From assembly GCF_017086465.1 (NCBI RefSeq), contig NZ_CP070961.1, positions 620,001-684,000 on the forward strand: a stretch of DNA of 64,000 nt, read 5' to 3'. Within the stretch, counting starts at the first letter, position 1. Each line of letters begins with the position of its first letter. The DNA is from Nocardioides sp. zg-1228 (lineage in GTDB: Bacteria > Actinomycetota > Actinomycetes > Propionibacteriales > Nocardioidaceae). The notes under the pieces were generated by a model. It saw nothing but the letters and a program-made list of their open reading frames with translations, made no database searches and was not told where the DNA came from. Positions 42,485-51,600 of this stretch are shown here, piece by piece. The position numbers were made by a program, and so were the translations under genes.

Positions 42485-43745
42485 GAGCGTCTTCACCTAC
42501 GCCGCGCCCGGGCTGAAGTTCGGCCGCGGAGCCAGCGACGAGCTGGGCTGGGACGTCCAGCAGCTGTGCCGCGACGTTCCGGGCGACGGGACCCGCCGGG
42601 TCCTGCTCGTCACCGACCGCGGGGTCGCCGCCACCGGACACCCCGACCGGATCGCCGACGGCATGCGCTCGCGCGGGCTCGAGGTCGTGGTCTACGCCGA
42701 CGCGCGCGTCGAGCCCACCGACGCCTCCCTCGAGGCGGCCGTCGCCGCGGCCCTGGCGTCGGGTCCGTTCCACGCGGTGGTCGCGGTGGGCGGCGGCTCG
42801 TCGATCGACACCGCCAAGGCCGTCGACCTGATGCTGACCAACCCGGGTGACCTCCTCGACTACGTCAACGCGCCGGTCGGCGGCGGCCGCGCCCCCGAGC
42901 GCCGGCTCCTCCCGCTCGTCGCCGTGCCCACGACCACCGGCACCGGCGCGGAGTCGACCACCATCTGCGTGCTCGACGTGCTCGCCCTCAAGGTCAAGAC
43001 CGGGATCTCCCACGCCCGCCTGCGGCCCACCCTCGCCATCGTCGACCCCGACCTGACGATGACCCAGCCCGCGATGGTCACCGCCTCGGCGGGCATGGAC
43101 ATCCTGTGCCACGCGCTGGAGAGCTGGACGGCCCGGTGGTTCGCCGACTTCGAGGCCAAGCGGCCCGAGCAGCGCGTCCCCTACTGCGGCGCCAACCCCA
43201 TCGCCGACATGTGGGCCGAGAAGTCGCTGTCGCTCCTCGCCGGCTCGTTCCGCACCGCCGTCCGCGACGGCACCGACCGGGAGGCGCGCGAGCAGATGGC
43301 GCTCGCCGCCACGTTCGCCGGCCTCGGCTTCGGCAACGCGGGCGTGCACGTGCCGCACGCGTGCGCCTACCCGATCGCCGGTCGGGTCCGCGACTACCGC
43401 CCCGAGGGCTACCCGGCCGACGAGCCGATCGTGCCCCACGGCATGGCGGTGGTGATGACGGCGCCGGCCGCCTTCGCCCTCCTGCACGACGCCGCCCCGG
43501 AGCGGCACCGTCGGGCGGCCGAGCTGCTCGGGGGCGAGGGCGAGCCCCTGCCCGACGTGCTGCGGGCGCTGATGCGCGACGTCGGGCTCCCGAGTGGTCT
43601 CGCCGAGCTCGGCTACGGCGCCGCCGACGTCGACGACCTGGTCGAGGGAGCGCTCAAGCAGCAGCGCCTGCTGGCCACCGCCCCGATCGAGGTGACCTCC
43701 GACGACCTGGCCACCGTGTTCCGCGACTCCCTCGAGCACTGGTGA
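42477..43745 (+). CDS. Iron-containing alcohol dehydrogenase (hydroxyacid-oxoacid transhydrogenase-like)
   Basis: The 422-residue protein has the iron-dependent ADH cofactor motif GGGSSIDTAKAVD, and VPTTTGTGAESTTI. Iron ligands lie in a DILCHALESW segment, VPHACAYPI and VPHGMAVVM. The extended length and GMDILCHALES context resemble hydroxyacid-oxoacid transhydrogenase, which couples gamma-hydroxybutyrate oxidation to 2-oxoglutarate reduction. That specificity is inferred. GTG 42477 overlaps the Nudix gene, so the two are coupled. Confidence 0.85.
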   Translation: MTESVFTYAAPGLKFGRGASDELGWDVQQLCRDVPGDGTRRVLLVTDRGVAATGHPDRIADGMRSRGLEVVVYADARVEPTDASLEAAVAAALASGPFHAVVAVGGGSSIDTAKAVDLMLTNPGDLLDYVNAPVGGGRAPERRLLPLVAVPTTTGTGAESTTICVLDVLALKVKTGISHARLRPTLAIVDPDLTMTQPAMVTASAGMDILCHALESWTARWFADFEAKRPEQRVPYCGANPIADMWAEKSLSLLAGSFRTAVRDGTDREAREQMALAATFAGLGFGNAGVHVPHACAYPIAGRVRDYRPEGYPADEPIVPHGMAVVMTAPAAFALLHDAAPERHRRAAELLGGEGEPLPDVLRALMRDVGLPSGLAELGYGAADVDDLVEGALKQQRLLATAPIEVTSDDLATVFRDSLEHW

Positions 43746-43765
43746 CCGCCGGCCCGCCCGGGGGC

Positions 43766-43916
43766 GAGTCGGCGCATCCTGACGGTCACAGACCCCCGAG
43801 TCGGCGCATCCTGACGCAGGCGAGGGTCGAGTCGGCTCATCCTGACGGTCAGGACGCGCCGCCTCGACGGTGTTTGGGGGTCAGGACACGCCGCCTCGAC
43901 GGCGTTTGGGGGTCAG
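43766..43916. repeat. Intergenic repeat cluster, 18-bp unit in both orientations
   Basis: GAGTCGGCGCATCCTGAC occurs at 43766-43783 and 43798-43815, with a one-base variant at 43829-43846. The inverted form GTCAGGACGCGCCGCCTC lies at 43848-43865, and a variant is at 43880-43897. Each inverted copy is followed by GACGG(T/C)GTTTGGGGGTCAG. A related unit recurs at 63.95 kb. The third direct copy and first inverted copy can fold into a hairpin. Confidence 0.9.
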
Positions 43917-43950
43917 GCGGCGGCGAATGAGCGGCTGACCCCTCCGTCAC

Positions 43951-43956
43951 TAGGAT
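43951..43956 (+). promoter_or_regulatory. -10 hexamer TAGGAT for the microprotein-methyltransferase operon
   Basis: TAGGAT ends 6 nt before ATG 43963, matching the leaderless pattern and supporting the 27-codon ORF as a real start. Confidence 0.55.
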
Positions 43957-43962
43957 GAGGGC

Positions 43963-44046
43963 ATGAACCCCCGCCACCGCCGACTCGTGATCCCGGTGGC
44001 ACTGGGGGCGCTGATCCTCATCGTCGTCCTCGCCTCGATCCTGTGA
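43963..44046 (+). CDS. 27-residue membrane microprotein
   Basis: The ORF encodes MNPRHRRLVIPVALGALILI followed by VVLASIL: a short basic N-terminus and one hydrophobic helix, consistent with a single-pass inner membrane peptide. Its TGA overlaps the GTG of the methyltransferase gene (GTGA at 44043-44046), so the genes are probably translationally coupled. A TAGGAT -10 lies 6 nt before the ATG. It is not a signal peptide of the next gene, which is in another frame. No function is known. Confidence 0.65.
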   Translation: MNPRHRRLVIPVALGALILIVVLASIL

Positions 44047-45257
44047 GCGACGAGCTCGCCACCGTCCGCGCGGCGATCCTGGACGCCGACGGGCTGGTCC
44101 GGGCGCTGGCGAGCGGACGCCGCAAGGGTCGTCCGGCTCCGGTCGTGGGCGGTCGAGAGGTGCGTCGGGTCGAGGTGCGTGCGGTCGACCTCAAGGCGGG
44201 CCGCCACCTCCAGGTGACGTCCTACGACGACACCCAGGCGCACGCCACCAACCACCGTGTGGGCGAGGCGGCCGAGGCGGCGGTGGACGCGCTGCTGGCG
44301 GAGCCGTTCGCCCACTGGCACGTCGACACCGCCACCGCGACCCACCAGCTGCGAGTCACCAAGAAGGGCGTGCCGCTGCTCCACACCGCGAGCCGGTCCG
44401 AGGCGGTGGCGCCCTCACGTGACCACGACCGCCCCAAGGACCGACTGCTCCCCGAGGACCACCCGGTGCTGGTCGCGCTGGGGATCAGCGACTCGCAGGG
44501 CCGCATCAAGCCGACCCGGCAGGCGAAGTACCGCCAGGTCGAGGAGCTCGTCCGGCTGCTCGACGCCAGCCTCACCGAGGCCATCGCCCAGGGACACGTG
44601 CGCACCCCGACCCCGGACGACCCGCTCCGGGTGGTCGACCTCGGCTGCGGCAACGCCTACCTCACCTTCGCCGCGCACGCCTACCTCGCCGACCGGCTCC
44701 CGGTGCGGATGACCGGCGTCGACGTGAAGCAGCAGTCCGCCGACCACAACTCGCGGGTCGCCGCCGAGCTGGGCATCGAGGCCGACTTCGTCGTCGGGTC
44801 GATCGCCGAGGCCCGCCTGCCCCGGCCGCCCGACGTGGTGCTCGCCCTCCACGCCTGCGACACCGCCACCGACGACGCGCTCGCCCGGGCGGTGGAGTGG
44901 CAGGCGCCGCTGGTGCTCGCCGCCCCGTGCTGCCACCACGACATCGCCGCCCAGCTGAGGGCGACGGAGCCGCCGGCGCCCTACGCCATGCTCACCCGTC
45001 ACGGCATCCTCCGCGAGCGCTTCGCCGACACCCTCACCGACGCCCTGCGCGCCTCGCTGCTGCGCCGCGAGGGCTACCGCGTCGACGTGGTCGAGTTCGT
45101 CGAGAGCGCCCACACCCCGCGCAACACGTTGCTGCGCGCGGTCCGCACCGGAGCCGACGGCACCGAGGCCGCCCGCGAGTACGACGAGCTGCTGGCCGCG
45201 TGGGGCGTACGACCCCGCCTCGGCGACCTGCTGGACCCACGGCCCGTCGATGCATGA
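44043..45257 (+). CDS. Class I SAM-dependent methyltransferase (Methyltransf_32-like)
   Basis: The 404-residue protein has an N-terminal region of about 190 residues, then a Rossmann methyltransferase core with motif I VVDLGCGNAYLTF and an acidic GVDVK. ALHACDTATDDAL and APCCHHDI follow, hallmarks of the METTL25/GSTCD-like group (Methyltransf_32). The substrate is unknown; RNA is possible. It is coupled to the microprotein upstream and overlaps the next gene by 8 bp. Confidence 0.83.
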   Translation: MSDELATVRAAILDADGLVRALASGRRKGRPAPVVGGREVRRVEVRAVDLKAGRHLQVTSYDDTQAHATNHRVGEAAEAAVDALLAEPFAHWHVDTATATHQLRVTKKGVPLLHTASRSEAVAPSRDHDRPKDRLLPEDHPVLVALGISDSQGRIKPTRQAKYRQVEELVRLLDASLTEAIAQGHVRTPTPDDPLRVVDLGCGNAYLTFAAHAYLADRLPVRMTGVDVKQQSADHNSRVAAELGIEADFVVGSIAEARLPRPPDVVLALHACDTATDDALARAVEWQAPLVLAAPCCHHDIAAQLRATEPPAPYAMLTRHGILRERFADTLTDALRASLLRREGYRVDVVEFVESAHTPRNTLLRAVRTGADGTEAAREYDELLAAWGVRPRLGDLLDPRPVDA

Positions 45258-46137
45258 CCTGCGTCGTCTCGCGATCGGGCTCGCGGTGGCGGCGCCCTTC
45301 CTGCTCGGCGCCGCGGCCGGCACCGACGACACCGACCGCTCCCGCGCCGCCTTCCGCTTCGCCGACCCCGAGGTCGTCGAGTCCAGCGGGCTGGTGGTCC
45401 TGCCCGCCGGCCGCGGCTCGCTCGCGGTCACCACCAACGACTCGGGCGACTCCGGACGCGTCTTCGCCGTCGATCCCGCGACCGGCGAGACCGTCGGCGT
45501 CACGTCGTGGGACCGCGACCCGACCGACGTCGAGGCCCTCGCGCCGGCCGGGCCCGGGCACGTCTGGGTCGCCGACATCGGCGACAACCGCCGCGCCCGC
45601 GACCACGTCGAGATCCTCCGGGTGCCGGTCGGGCCCGGGGACGTCGAGGCCGAGCCGGTGGCCCACCGCCTGGTCTACGCCGACGGCGCCCAGGACGCCG
45701 AGGCGCTGGTCCGGCACCCGCTGTCGGGCCGGCTGTTCGTGATCAGCAAGGGCGTGTTCTCCGGCACGGTCCACGCCGCGCCGCGCCGCCTGCGGGCCGA
45801 CCGGTCCCACCGCCTCACGGCGGTCGCCGACGCCCCCGGGCTGGTCACCGACGCGGTGTTCCTGCCGGGCGGCGGCGGGGTGGTGGCGCGCACCTACACC
45901 CACGCGTACCTGATGGCCTACCCCTCGTGGCAGGTCGTCGCGTCATGGCCGCTGCCGGTCCAGGACCAGGGCGAGGGCATCTCGATCGACGGCCGCGAGC
46001 TGCTCCTCAGCACCGAGGGCGCGGGCTCGGAGGTGCTGGCGGTCGCGCTGCCGCGGGTCGCCGACGCCGTCGAGCTGCACGCCCCGGTGTGGACCGGCCT
46101 GCGGCTGCTCGCGACGGCGTACGCCCTGCCGCTCTAG
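45250..46137 (+). CDS. Secreted or membrane-attached protein of unknown function, beta-rich
   Basis: The 295-residue protein begins with a signal-like hydrophobic segment (LRRLAIGLAVAAPFLLGAAA). The mature part is rich in short strands, such as SSGLVVLPAGRG, HVWVADIGDNR, RLFVISKG and EGISIDGRELLLSTEG, which suggests a beta-propeller. No catalytic motif is recognised. ATG 45250 overlaps the methyltransferase stop. It converges on the racemase gene with a 4-bp overlap. Confidence 0.72.
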   Translation: MHDLRRLAIGLAVAAPFLLGAAAGTDDTDRSRAAFRFADPEVVESSGLVVLPAGRGSLAVTTNDSGDSGRVFAVDPATGETVGVTSWDRDPTDVEALAPAGPGHVWVADIGDNRRARDHVEILRVPVGPGDVEAEPVAHRLVYADGAQDAEALVRHPLSGRLFVISKGVFSGTVHAAPRRLRADRSHRLTAVADAPGLVTDAVFLPGGGGVVARTYTHAYLMAYPSWQVVASWPLPVQDQGEGISIDGRELLLSTEGAGSEVLAVALPRVADAVELHAPVWTGLRLLATAYALPL

Positions 46138-46847
46138 CCCTCTGTGTCGGCCTCGGTGTCGGTGAGGGCGGCGTCGAGCGCGGCCTGGACGTGCAGCGTG
46201 GTGCAGGGGAAGACGGGGAGCTCGACGTCGGCCTGCGAGACCAGCAGCTCGAGCTCGGTGCAGCCCAGCAGCACGCCGCCCGCGCCGGCGTCCCACAGCT
46301 CCTCGATGATCGAGACCACCCGGCTGCGCGTGCGCGGCAGCACGACGCCGTGCACGAGCTCCTCGTAGATCGCGTCGTTGAGGAAGTCGTGGTGCGAGGC
46401 GTCGGGCACCACGACCGACAGGCCGTGGCTGGCGAGCCGGTCGACGAAGAACGTCTCGTCCATCGCGACCTTGGTGCCGATCAGGCCGACCTTGTCGATG
46501 CCCGCGGCGCGCACCGCCTCGGCGACGACGTCGGCGAGGTGCAGCACCGGGATGTCCACGGCCGCCTCCACCTGGTCGGCGACCTTGTGGAACGTCGTGG
46601 TGCACAGCAGCAGGAAGTCGGCGCCCGCGCGCTCGACGCCACGCGCGGCGTCGGCGAGGAGCGTGCCGACCTGGTCCCAGCGCTCGTCGTCCTCGAGGTC
46701 GGTGACCTCGGCGAAGTCGACGGTCGTGAGGGCGAGCCTGGGCGAGGACAACCCGCCCACCCGCTCCCTCATCCCGAGGTTGAGGTCGCGGTAGTAGACC
46801 GCGCTGCTCTCCCAGCTCATGCCGCCGACGAGTCCGATGGTCTTCAC
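46134..46847 (-). CDS. Aspartate/glutamate racemase family protein
   Basis: The 237-residue enzyme has the two catalytic-Cys regions of the Asp/Glu racemase superfamily, LCTTTFHKV and LGCTELELL, and an N-terminal GLVGGMSWESSAVYYRDLN typical of aspartate racemase or broad-specificity RacX-type enzymes. It probably interconverts L- and D-amino acids without cofactor. GTG 46847 follows GAGACT by 7 nt. Confidence 0.9.
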   Translation of the reverse strand: MKTIGLVGGMSWESSAVYYRDLNLGMRERVGGLSSPRLALTTVDFAEVTDLEDDERWDQVGTLLADAARGVERAGADFLLLCTTTFHKVADQVEAAVDIPVLHLADVVAEAVRAAGIDKVGLIGTKVAMDETFFVDRLASHGLSVVVPDASHHDFLNDAIYEELVHGVVLPRTRSRVVSIIEELWDAGAGGVLLGCTELELLVSQADVELPVFPCTTLHVQAALDAALTDTEADTEG

Positions 46848-46867
46848 GCGCGGAAGTCTCCCATGCC

Positions 46868-47620
46868 TCAGGACCGGTGCACCTTGTGTGCCGCTGCTTG
46901 GGCGCGCGGCTTGATCACCAGCTCGTCGATGTCGACGTGGGACGGCCGGGTGGCCACCCAGGCGATGGCGTCGGCGACGTCCTCGGCGAGCAGCGGCTGG
47001 TCGACCCCGGCGTAGACCGCGTCGGCACGCTCGCGGTCGCCGCCGAAGCGCACCAGCGAGAACTCGTCGGTGCGGACCATGCCGGGGGCGACCTCGCTGA
47101 TCCGGATCGGCTCGCCGTTGAGCTCGAGGCGCAGCGTCTCGGTGACCACCTTCACGCCGTGCTTGGCAGCGGTGTAGCCGCCGCCCCCCTCGTAGGCCCA
47201 GCGCCCGGCGGTCGAGCCGACGTTGACGATCACCGCGTCACCGCTGGCGCGCAGGGCCGGGAGCAGCGCCCTGGTCACCCGGACCAGGCCGAGCACGTTG
47301 ACGTCGTACATCCACGCCCACGCGTCGACGTCGGCGCTGTCGACCCGGTCGGTGCCGAGCGCACCGCCGGCGTTGTTGACCAGCACGTGGCACGTCGGGA
47401 CCGTCGCGGCGAGCGCGTCGACCGACGCCTGGTCGGTGACGTCGCAGGTGACAGCCCTGCCCCCGATCTCCGCGGCGAGCTCCTCGATGCGATCGGTGCG
47501 GCGCGCGGCGCAGACCACCTGGAAGCCCTGGGCGGCCAGGGCGCGCGCGGTGGCGGCGCCGATGCCGCTGGAGGCGCCGGTGACGACGGCGGTGCGGGGC
47601 TGGGTGCTGTTCTCGGTCAT
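46868..47620 (-). CDS. SDR family NAD(P)-dependent oxidoreductase
   Basis: The 250-residue protein is a classical short-chain dehydrogenase: TGASSGIGAATARAL for the cofactor, NNAGGAL, a Ser in VNVGSTAGRW, and catalytic YTAAK. The Arg-rich ARRTDR after strand 2 suggests NADP(H) preference. The substrate is unknown; family members of this type include serine/3-hydroxy acid dehydrogenases. It is divergent from the RNase HI gene with very closely spaced promoters. Confidence 0.9.
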   Translation of the reverse strand: MTENSTQPRTAVVTGASSGIGAATARALAAQGFQVVCAARRTDRIEELAAEIGGRAVTCDVTDQASVDALAATVPTCHVLVNNAGGALGTDRVDSADVDAWAWMYDVNVLGLVRVTRALLPALRASGDAVIVNVGSTAGRWAYEGGGGYTAAKHGVKVVTETLRLELNGEPIRISEVAPGMVRTDEFSLVRFGGDRERADAVYAGVDQPLLAEDVADAIAWVATRPSHVDIDELVIKPRAQAAAHKVHRS

Positions 47621-47645
47621 GGGCCCATCCTGCCAAGATGTGCCG

Positions 47646-48536
47646 GTGATCATCGCGGCGGCCGACGGTTCGGCACTCGGCAACCCCGGTCCGGCCGGAT
47701 GGGCGTGGTACGTCGACGACGGCTGCTGGGCGTCCGGCGGCTGGCCGCACGGCACCAACAACATGGGCGAGCTGATGGCGGTGCTCGACCTGCTCCAGCA
47801 GACCGCGCACCTCGACGAGGAGCTGCGGGTCTACTGCGACAGCACCTACGTCATCAACGCGATCACCAAGTGGATGAAGGGCTGGAAGCGCAAGGGCTGG
47901 AAGAAGGGCGACGGCAAGCCCGTCATGAACGTCGAGCTGATGAAGGCCCTCGACGCCGCCATGGAGGGCCGCGACGTCGACTTCGTGTGGGTCAAGGGCC
48001 ACGCCGGCCACGAGCTCAACGAGGCCGCCGACCAGCGGGCCAACGCCGCCGCGATGGCCTACCGCGACGGGCGGGTGCCCGACCCCGGTCCCGGCATGCC
48101 CGACAGCTCGACGGCGCACCCGGCCGCGGCCGTCGGGCAGGTCGAGCCCGAGCCCGACCTGTTCTCCGGCCTCGCCGCCGACGACCTCGACGCCGCGCCC
48201 TCCGACGAGGAGCACGTCGTGGCGATGGAACGCGCCCTGCTCGGCGACGAGGTGCGCTCCGACCGGGCCGCGGTCGCGGCGCTGCTCCACCCCGACTGGC
48301 AGGAGATCGGCTCCTCCGGCCGGCTGTGGGACCGCGCCGAGATGCTGGCCGAGATCGGCCCGCTCGCCTCGCCCGTGAGCCTCGACGTCCTCACCGTCTC
48401 GCGGGTCGCCCCCGACGCGATCCTCCTCGTCTGGCGGGCGTCCGGCGACGACGGCAGGCGGCTGCGCAGCTCGCTGTGGCTGCGCACCGGCGGCACCTGG
48501 CAGCAGCGCTTCCACCAGGGCACGCCGGAGGCCTGA
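47646..48536 (+). CDS. Ribonuclease HI fused to a C-terminal DUF4440/SnoaL-like domain
   Basis: Residues 1-145 are an RNase HI that degrades the RNA of RNA/DNA hybrids, with D7, E42, D65 and D129 plus H119 forming the active site (ADGSALGNPG, NNMGELMA, YCDSTYV, VKGHAGHELNEAADQ). Residues of about 180-296 resemble an NTF2-like DUF4440 domain (LLHPDWQEIGSSGRLWDRAE). The linker is Pro/Ala-rich. GTG 47646 is supported by CAAGAT 6 nt upstream; ATG 47619 is in frame but overlaps the divergent SDR start. Confidence 0.85.
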   Translation: MIIAAADGSALGNPGPAGWAWYVDDGCWASGGWPHGTNNMGELMAVLDLLQQTAHLDEELRVYCDSTYVINAITKWMKGWKRKGWKKGDGKPVMNVELMKALDAAMEGRDVDFVWVKGHAGHELNEAADQRANAAAMAYRDGRVPDPGPGMPDSSTAHPAAAVGQVEPEPDLFSGLAADDLDAAPSDEEHVVAMERALLGDEVRSDRAAVAALLHPDWQEIGSSGRLWDRAEMLAEIGPLASPVSLDVLTVSRVAPDAILLVWRASGDDGRRLRSSLWLRTGGTWQQRFHQGTPEA

Positions 48537-48681
48537 GCGGGCGCTCGGTCACCACCGAACCACCCGTGTCGTTACGACGGCACGGCCCGCATGGGCCATC
48601 CGGTCGCTACGCGTCTCGAAGAACCGCTCAAGACTCCCTCAAGGGACCACGGGACCACCCGGGTTCGGATGGGATGTCCCG

Positions 48682-51600
48682 GTGCGATTCCTCTCCTCCA
48701 GCGTCCGCCGCGGGCTCCTCGCCGCCACGCTGATGTCCCCCGTGCTCGTCACCCTCGGCCTGGCGGCCCCGGCCGCTGCCGCCCCGACCACGTTCAGCAG
48801 CTCCGGCGCGATCTCGATCCCCAGCTCTGGAGTGGCCAGCCCTTACCCGTCGACCGTGACCGTCGGCGGCATGGCGAGCAGGGTGAAGACCGTCGAGCTG
48901 ACCCTGACCCGGTTCACCCACCAGATCTCCTACGACGCGCACGTGATGCTCGTCAGCCCGTCTGGCCGCAACCTGACGGTCATGTCCGACATCTACTCAC
49001 TCGATGGCGAACGCACCTTCACCTTCGCCGACGGCGCCCCCACCCTCACCGACGGCTCGCCGTCCGGACGCTACGCCCCGACCGACGCGAACGAGGCCAA
49101 CAGGTTCCCCGCGCCTGCTCCCGCCCGGACCGGGGTGACGACCTTTGCCGGTGCGTTCGGTGGGACCGACCCCAACGGCACCTGGCAGCTGTTCGTCTAC
49201 GACGACATCGGCGGTGGCGCAGGCAGCATCGGCTCGTGGAGCCTGACGATCGACGCAGGCATCCCGCAGGTGCTGACCTTCAGCACGACCGCGCCTGCCC
49301 CGGCCCGCGTGGGGGAGACCTACACCCCGGTGGCGACGTCCGACGCCGCATTCCCGGTCACCTACGCCGTCGACCCGGCCACCACCAACGAGGCGTGCCG
49401 ACTCGCCGACGACGACCAGACGCTGTTCTTCCAGCACAGCGGCACCTGCGTCCTCGCCGCGACCGCCCCCGGCGACGCCGACCACGACCCCGGTCGCGCC
49501 ACCCAGACCATCGCCGTACGCGCCGCGAGGTCCGACCTGGCCGCGCTGGCCATCAGCCCGCAGGGCGCCTCCACCACCGCCGGTGACCCCGTGCCCTACA
49601 GCGTGGAGGGGACCGACTCCCACGGTCTCCCCGTCCCCGACCAGCAGGCGACCATCTCCTACACCCCGGCCGGCGGCGGCGCCTCCACCATCTGCGCCGA
49701 CGCCGCCTGCGTCCCGACGCAGGCCGGCACCTACACGGTGACCGCCTCGGCGCCCGGTGCCGAGGGCCCGGTCACCGCGAGCACCACCCTGACCGTCCTC
49801 GCCGACGACGTCGCGGCCCTGCAGATCAGCCCCGAGGGCGCGACGACCACCGCCGGCACGCCGCTGCAGCTCACCGTCGGCGGCACCGACCGGTTTGGCA
49901 ACGCCATGCCCGACCAGACGGCAGCGAGCGACGTCGTCGCGACGCCCGTCGGTGGTGGCGCGCCCGTCGCGTGCGCGGCAGGCCGGTGCGACCTGACCGT
50001 CGCCGGCGTCTACTCGGTCAGCGCCGCCCAGACCGGCGCCGACGCGCCGGCCGGCGACGCGACCACCCTCACCGTGGCCCCCGCCGCACTCGACCGCGTC
50101 GAGCTGGCGGGCGACGACACGACCGCCGCGGGCACCCCGGTCGTCTTCACCGTCACGGGCTACGACGTCTTCGACAACGTGCGCAGCGACGGCACGCCGA
50201 CCGTGACGGCCGCCCGTGGCAGCGCGACCACCACCTGCCCCCAGGGCGTCTGCTCGCCCACGACGGCCGGCACCTGGACCGTCGAGGGCGCGATCGGCGG
50301 CGAGACCGACACGGCCTCGCTCGAGGTCACCCCCGGCCCGTTGGCCTCCCTCGTCGTCACCCCCGACGTCACCACCGTGACCCCGGGCACGGACGTCGCC
50401 TACACCGCCACGGGCGCCGACACCCACGGGAACGCCCTCGGCGACCGTACGGCCCTGAGCACCTTCACCATCCAGCGCGGCTCTGCGGCGGCGGTGGCCT
50501 GCGCCGCGGCGGTCTGCACCCCGTCCGCCACGGGCAACCACCGCGTCACCGCCACCATCGGGTCGGTCTCCGCCACAGCCGCCCTCGTCTCGGCGCTGCC
50601 GTCGGTGACGGTCGAGCTCGGGGTCCTGTCGGACGTGACCTACGGTGACGGCGTCCCGCTGTCGGCCACCGTCGCCAGCCCCGACGGGACGCCGACCGGC
50701 ACCGTGCAGTTCAGCCTCGACGGTGAGCCCGTCGGCGCACCGGTCCCGGTCGACGGCGACGGCACCGCCTCGGCCCCCGCCCTGGCGGGCGTCCGGGCCG
50801 GCGTGCACCGGATCGGCGCCACCTTCGCAGCCGTCCCGGTCGGCGCGTACGACGGTGCCGCCGCGGTGCAGAAGGTGGTCGTGGCCAAGGCCCCGACGAC
50901 GACGACCCTCGAGGTCGGCGCGATCCTGACGGCGACCGTGGCGTCGGCCGCGGGCACGCCCGACGGCTCGGTGACCTTCGCGGTGGACGGCGCCGAGCGC
51001 GCCACCGTCGCGCTGAGCGGCGGCACGGCCATGTGGGCCGGTGACCACACCGGCGGCCCGGACTCCGTCGTCACTGCGACCTTCTCCGGCAACGCCGACC
51101 TCCTCGCGTCGGCCGCGTCCACCGCGCGCCGGGACCCGAAGGTCGTCGCGACGGTCGGGGGCGGCGCCCGCAACGGCTGGCACGCGGCGCCGGTCACCGT
51201 CACCTTCACCTGCACGCCGGGCTCCGGCGCCGTGACGTGCCCGGCTCCGGTCACGCTCGGCGCCGACGGTGCCGGCCAGACGGTCTCGCGCACCGTCGTC
51301 GCCGCCGACGGCGGCGTCGCCGTGGTGACCAGCGCGCCGGTGTCGATCGACCGCACCGCGCCGAGCGCCCGCGTGACCGGGGTCCGCGCCGGCCGGGTCT
51401 ACAACGGCACCGTCCCGGAGGCGGCGTGCGCCGCCGCCGACGCGCTGTCCGGCCTGGCGGGCTGCACGGTCGCCACCAGCGGGCGCCTCGGTGACGCGTC
51501 GGTCACGGTCACGGCCACCGACCTGGCCGGCAACACCACGACGACCACCATCGCCTACGTCGTGCGCGACCTGTGGGTGACGCGCAGCACCCAGGTCAAG

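Noticed and set aside
43766..43916. CRISPR array
   Set aside because: Units lie in both orientations with spacers of different length, and no cas gene is near.
48537..48681. Regulatory element before the surface-protein gene
   Set aside because: Only scattered short repeats such as CTCAAG were seen; nothing definite.
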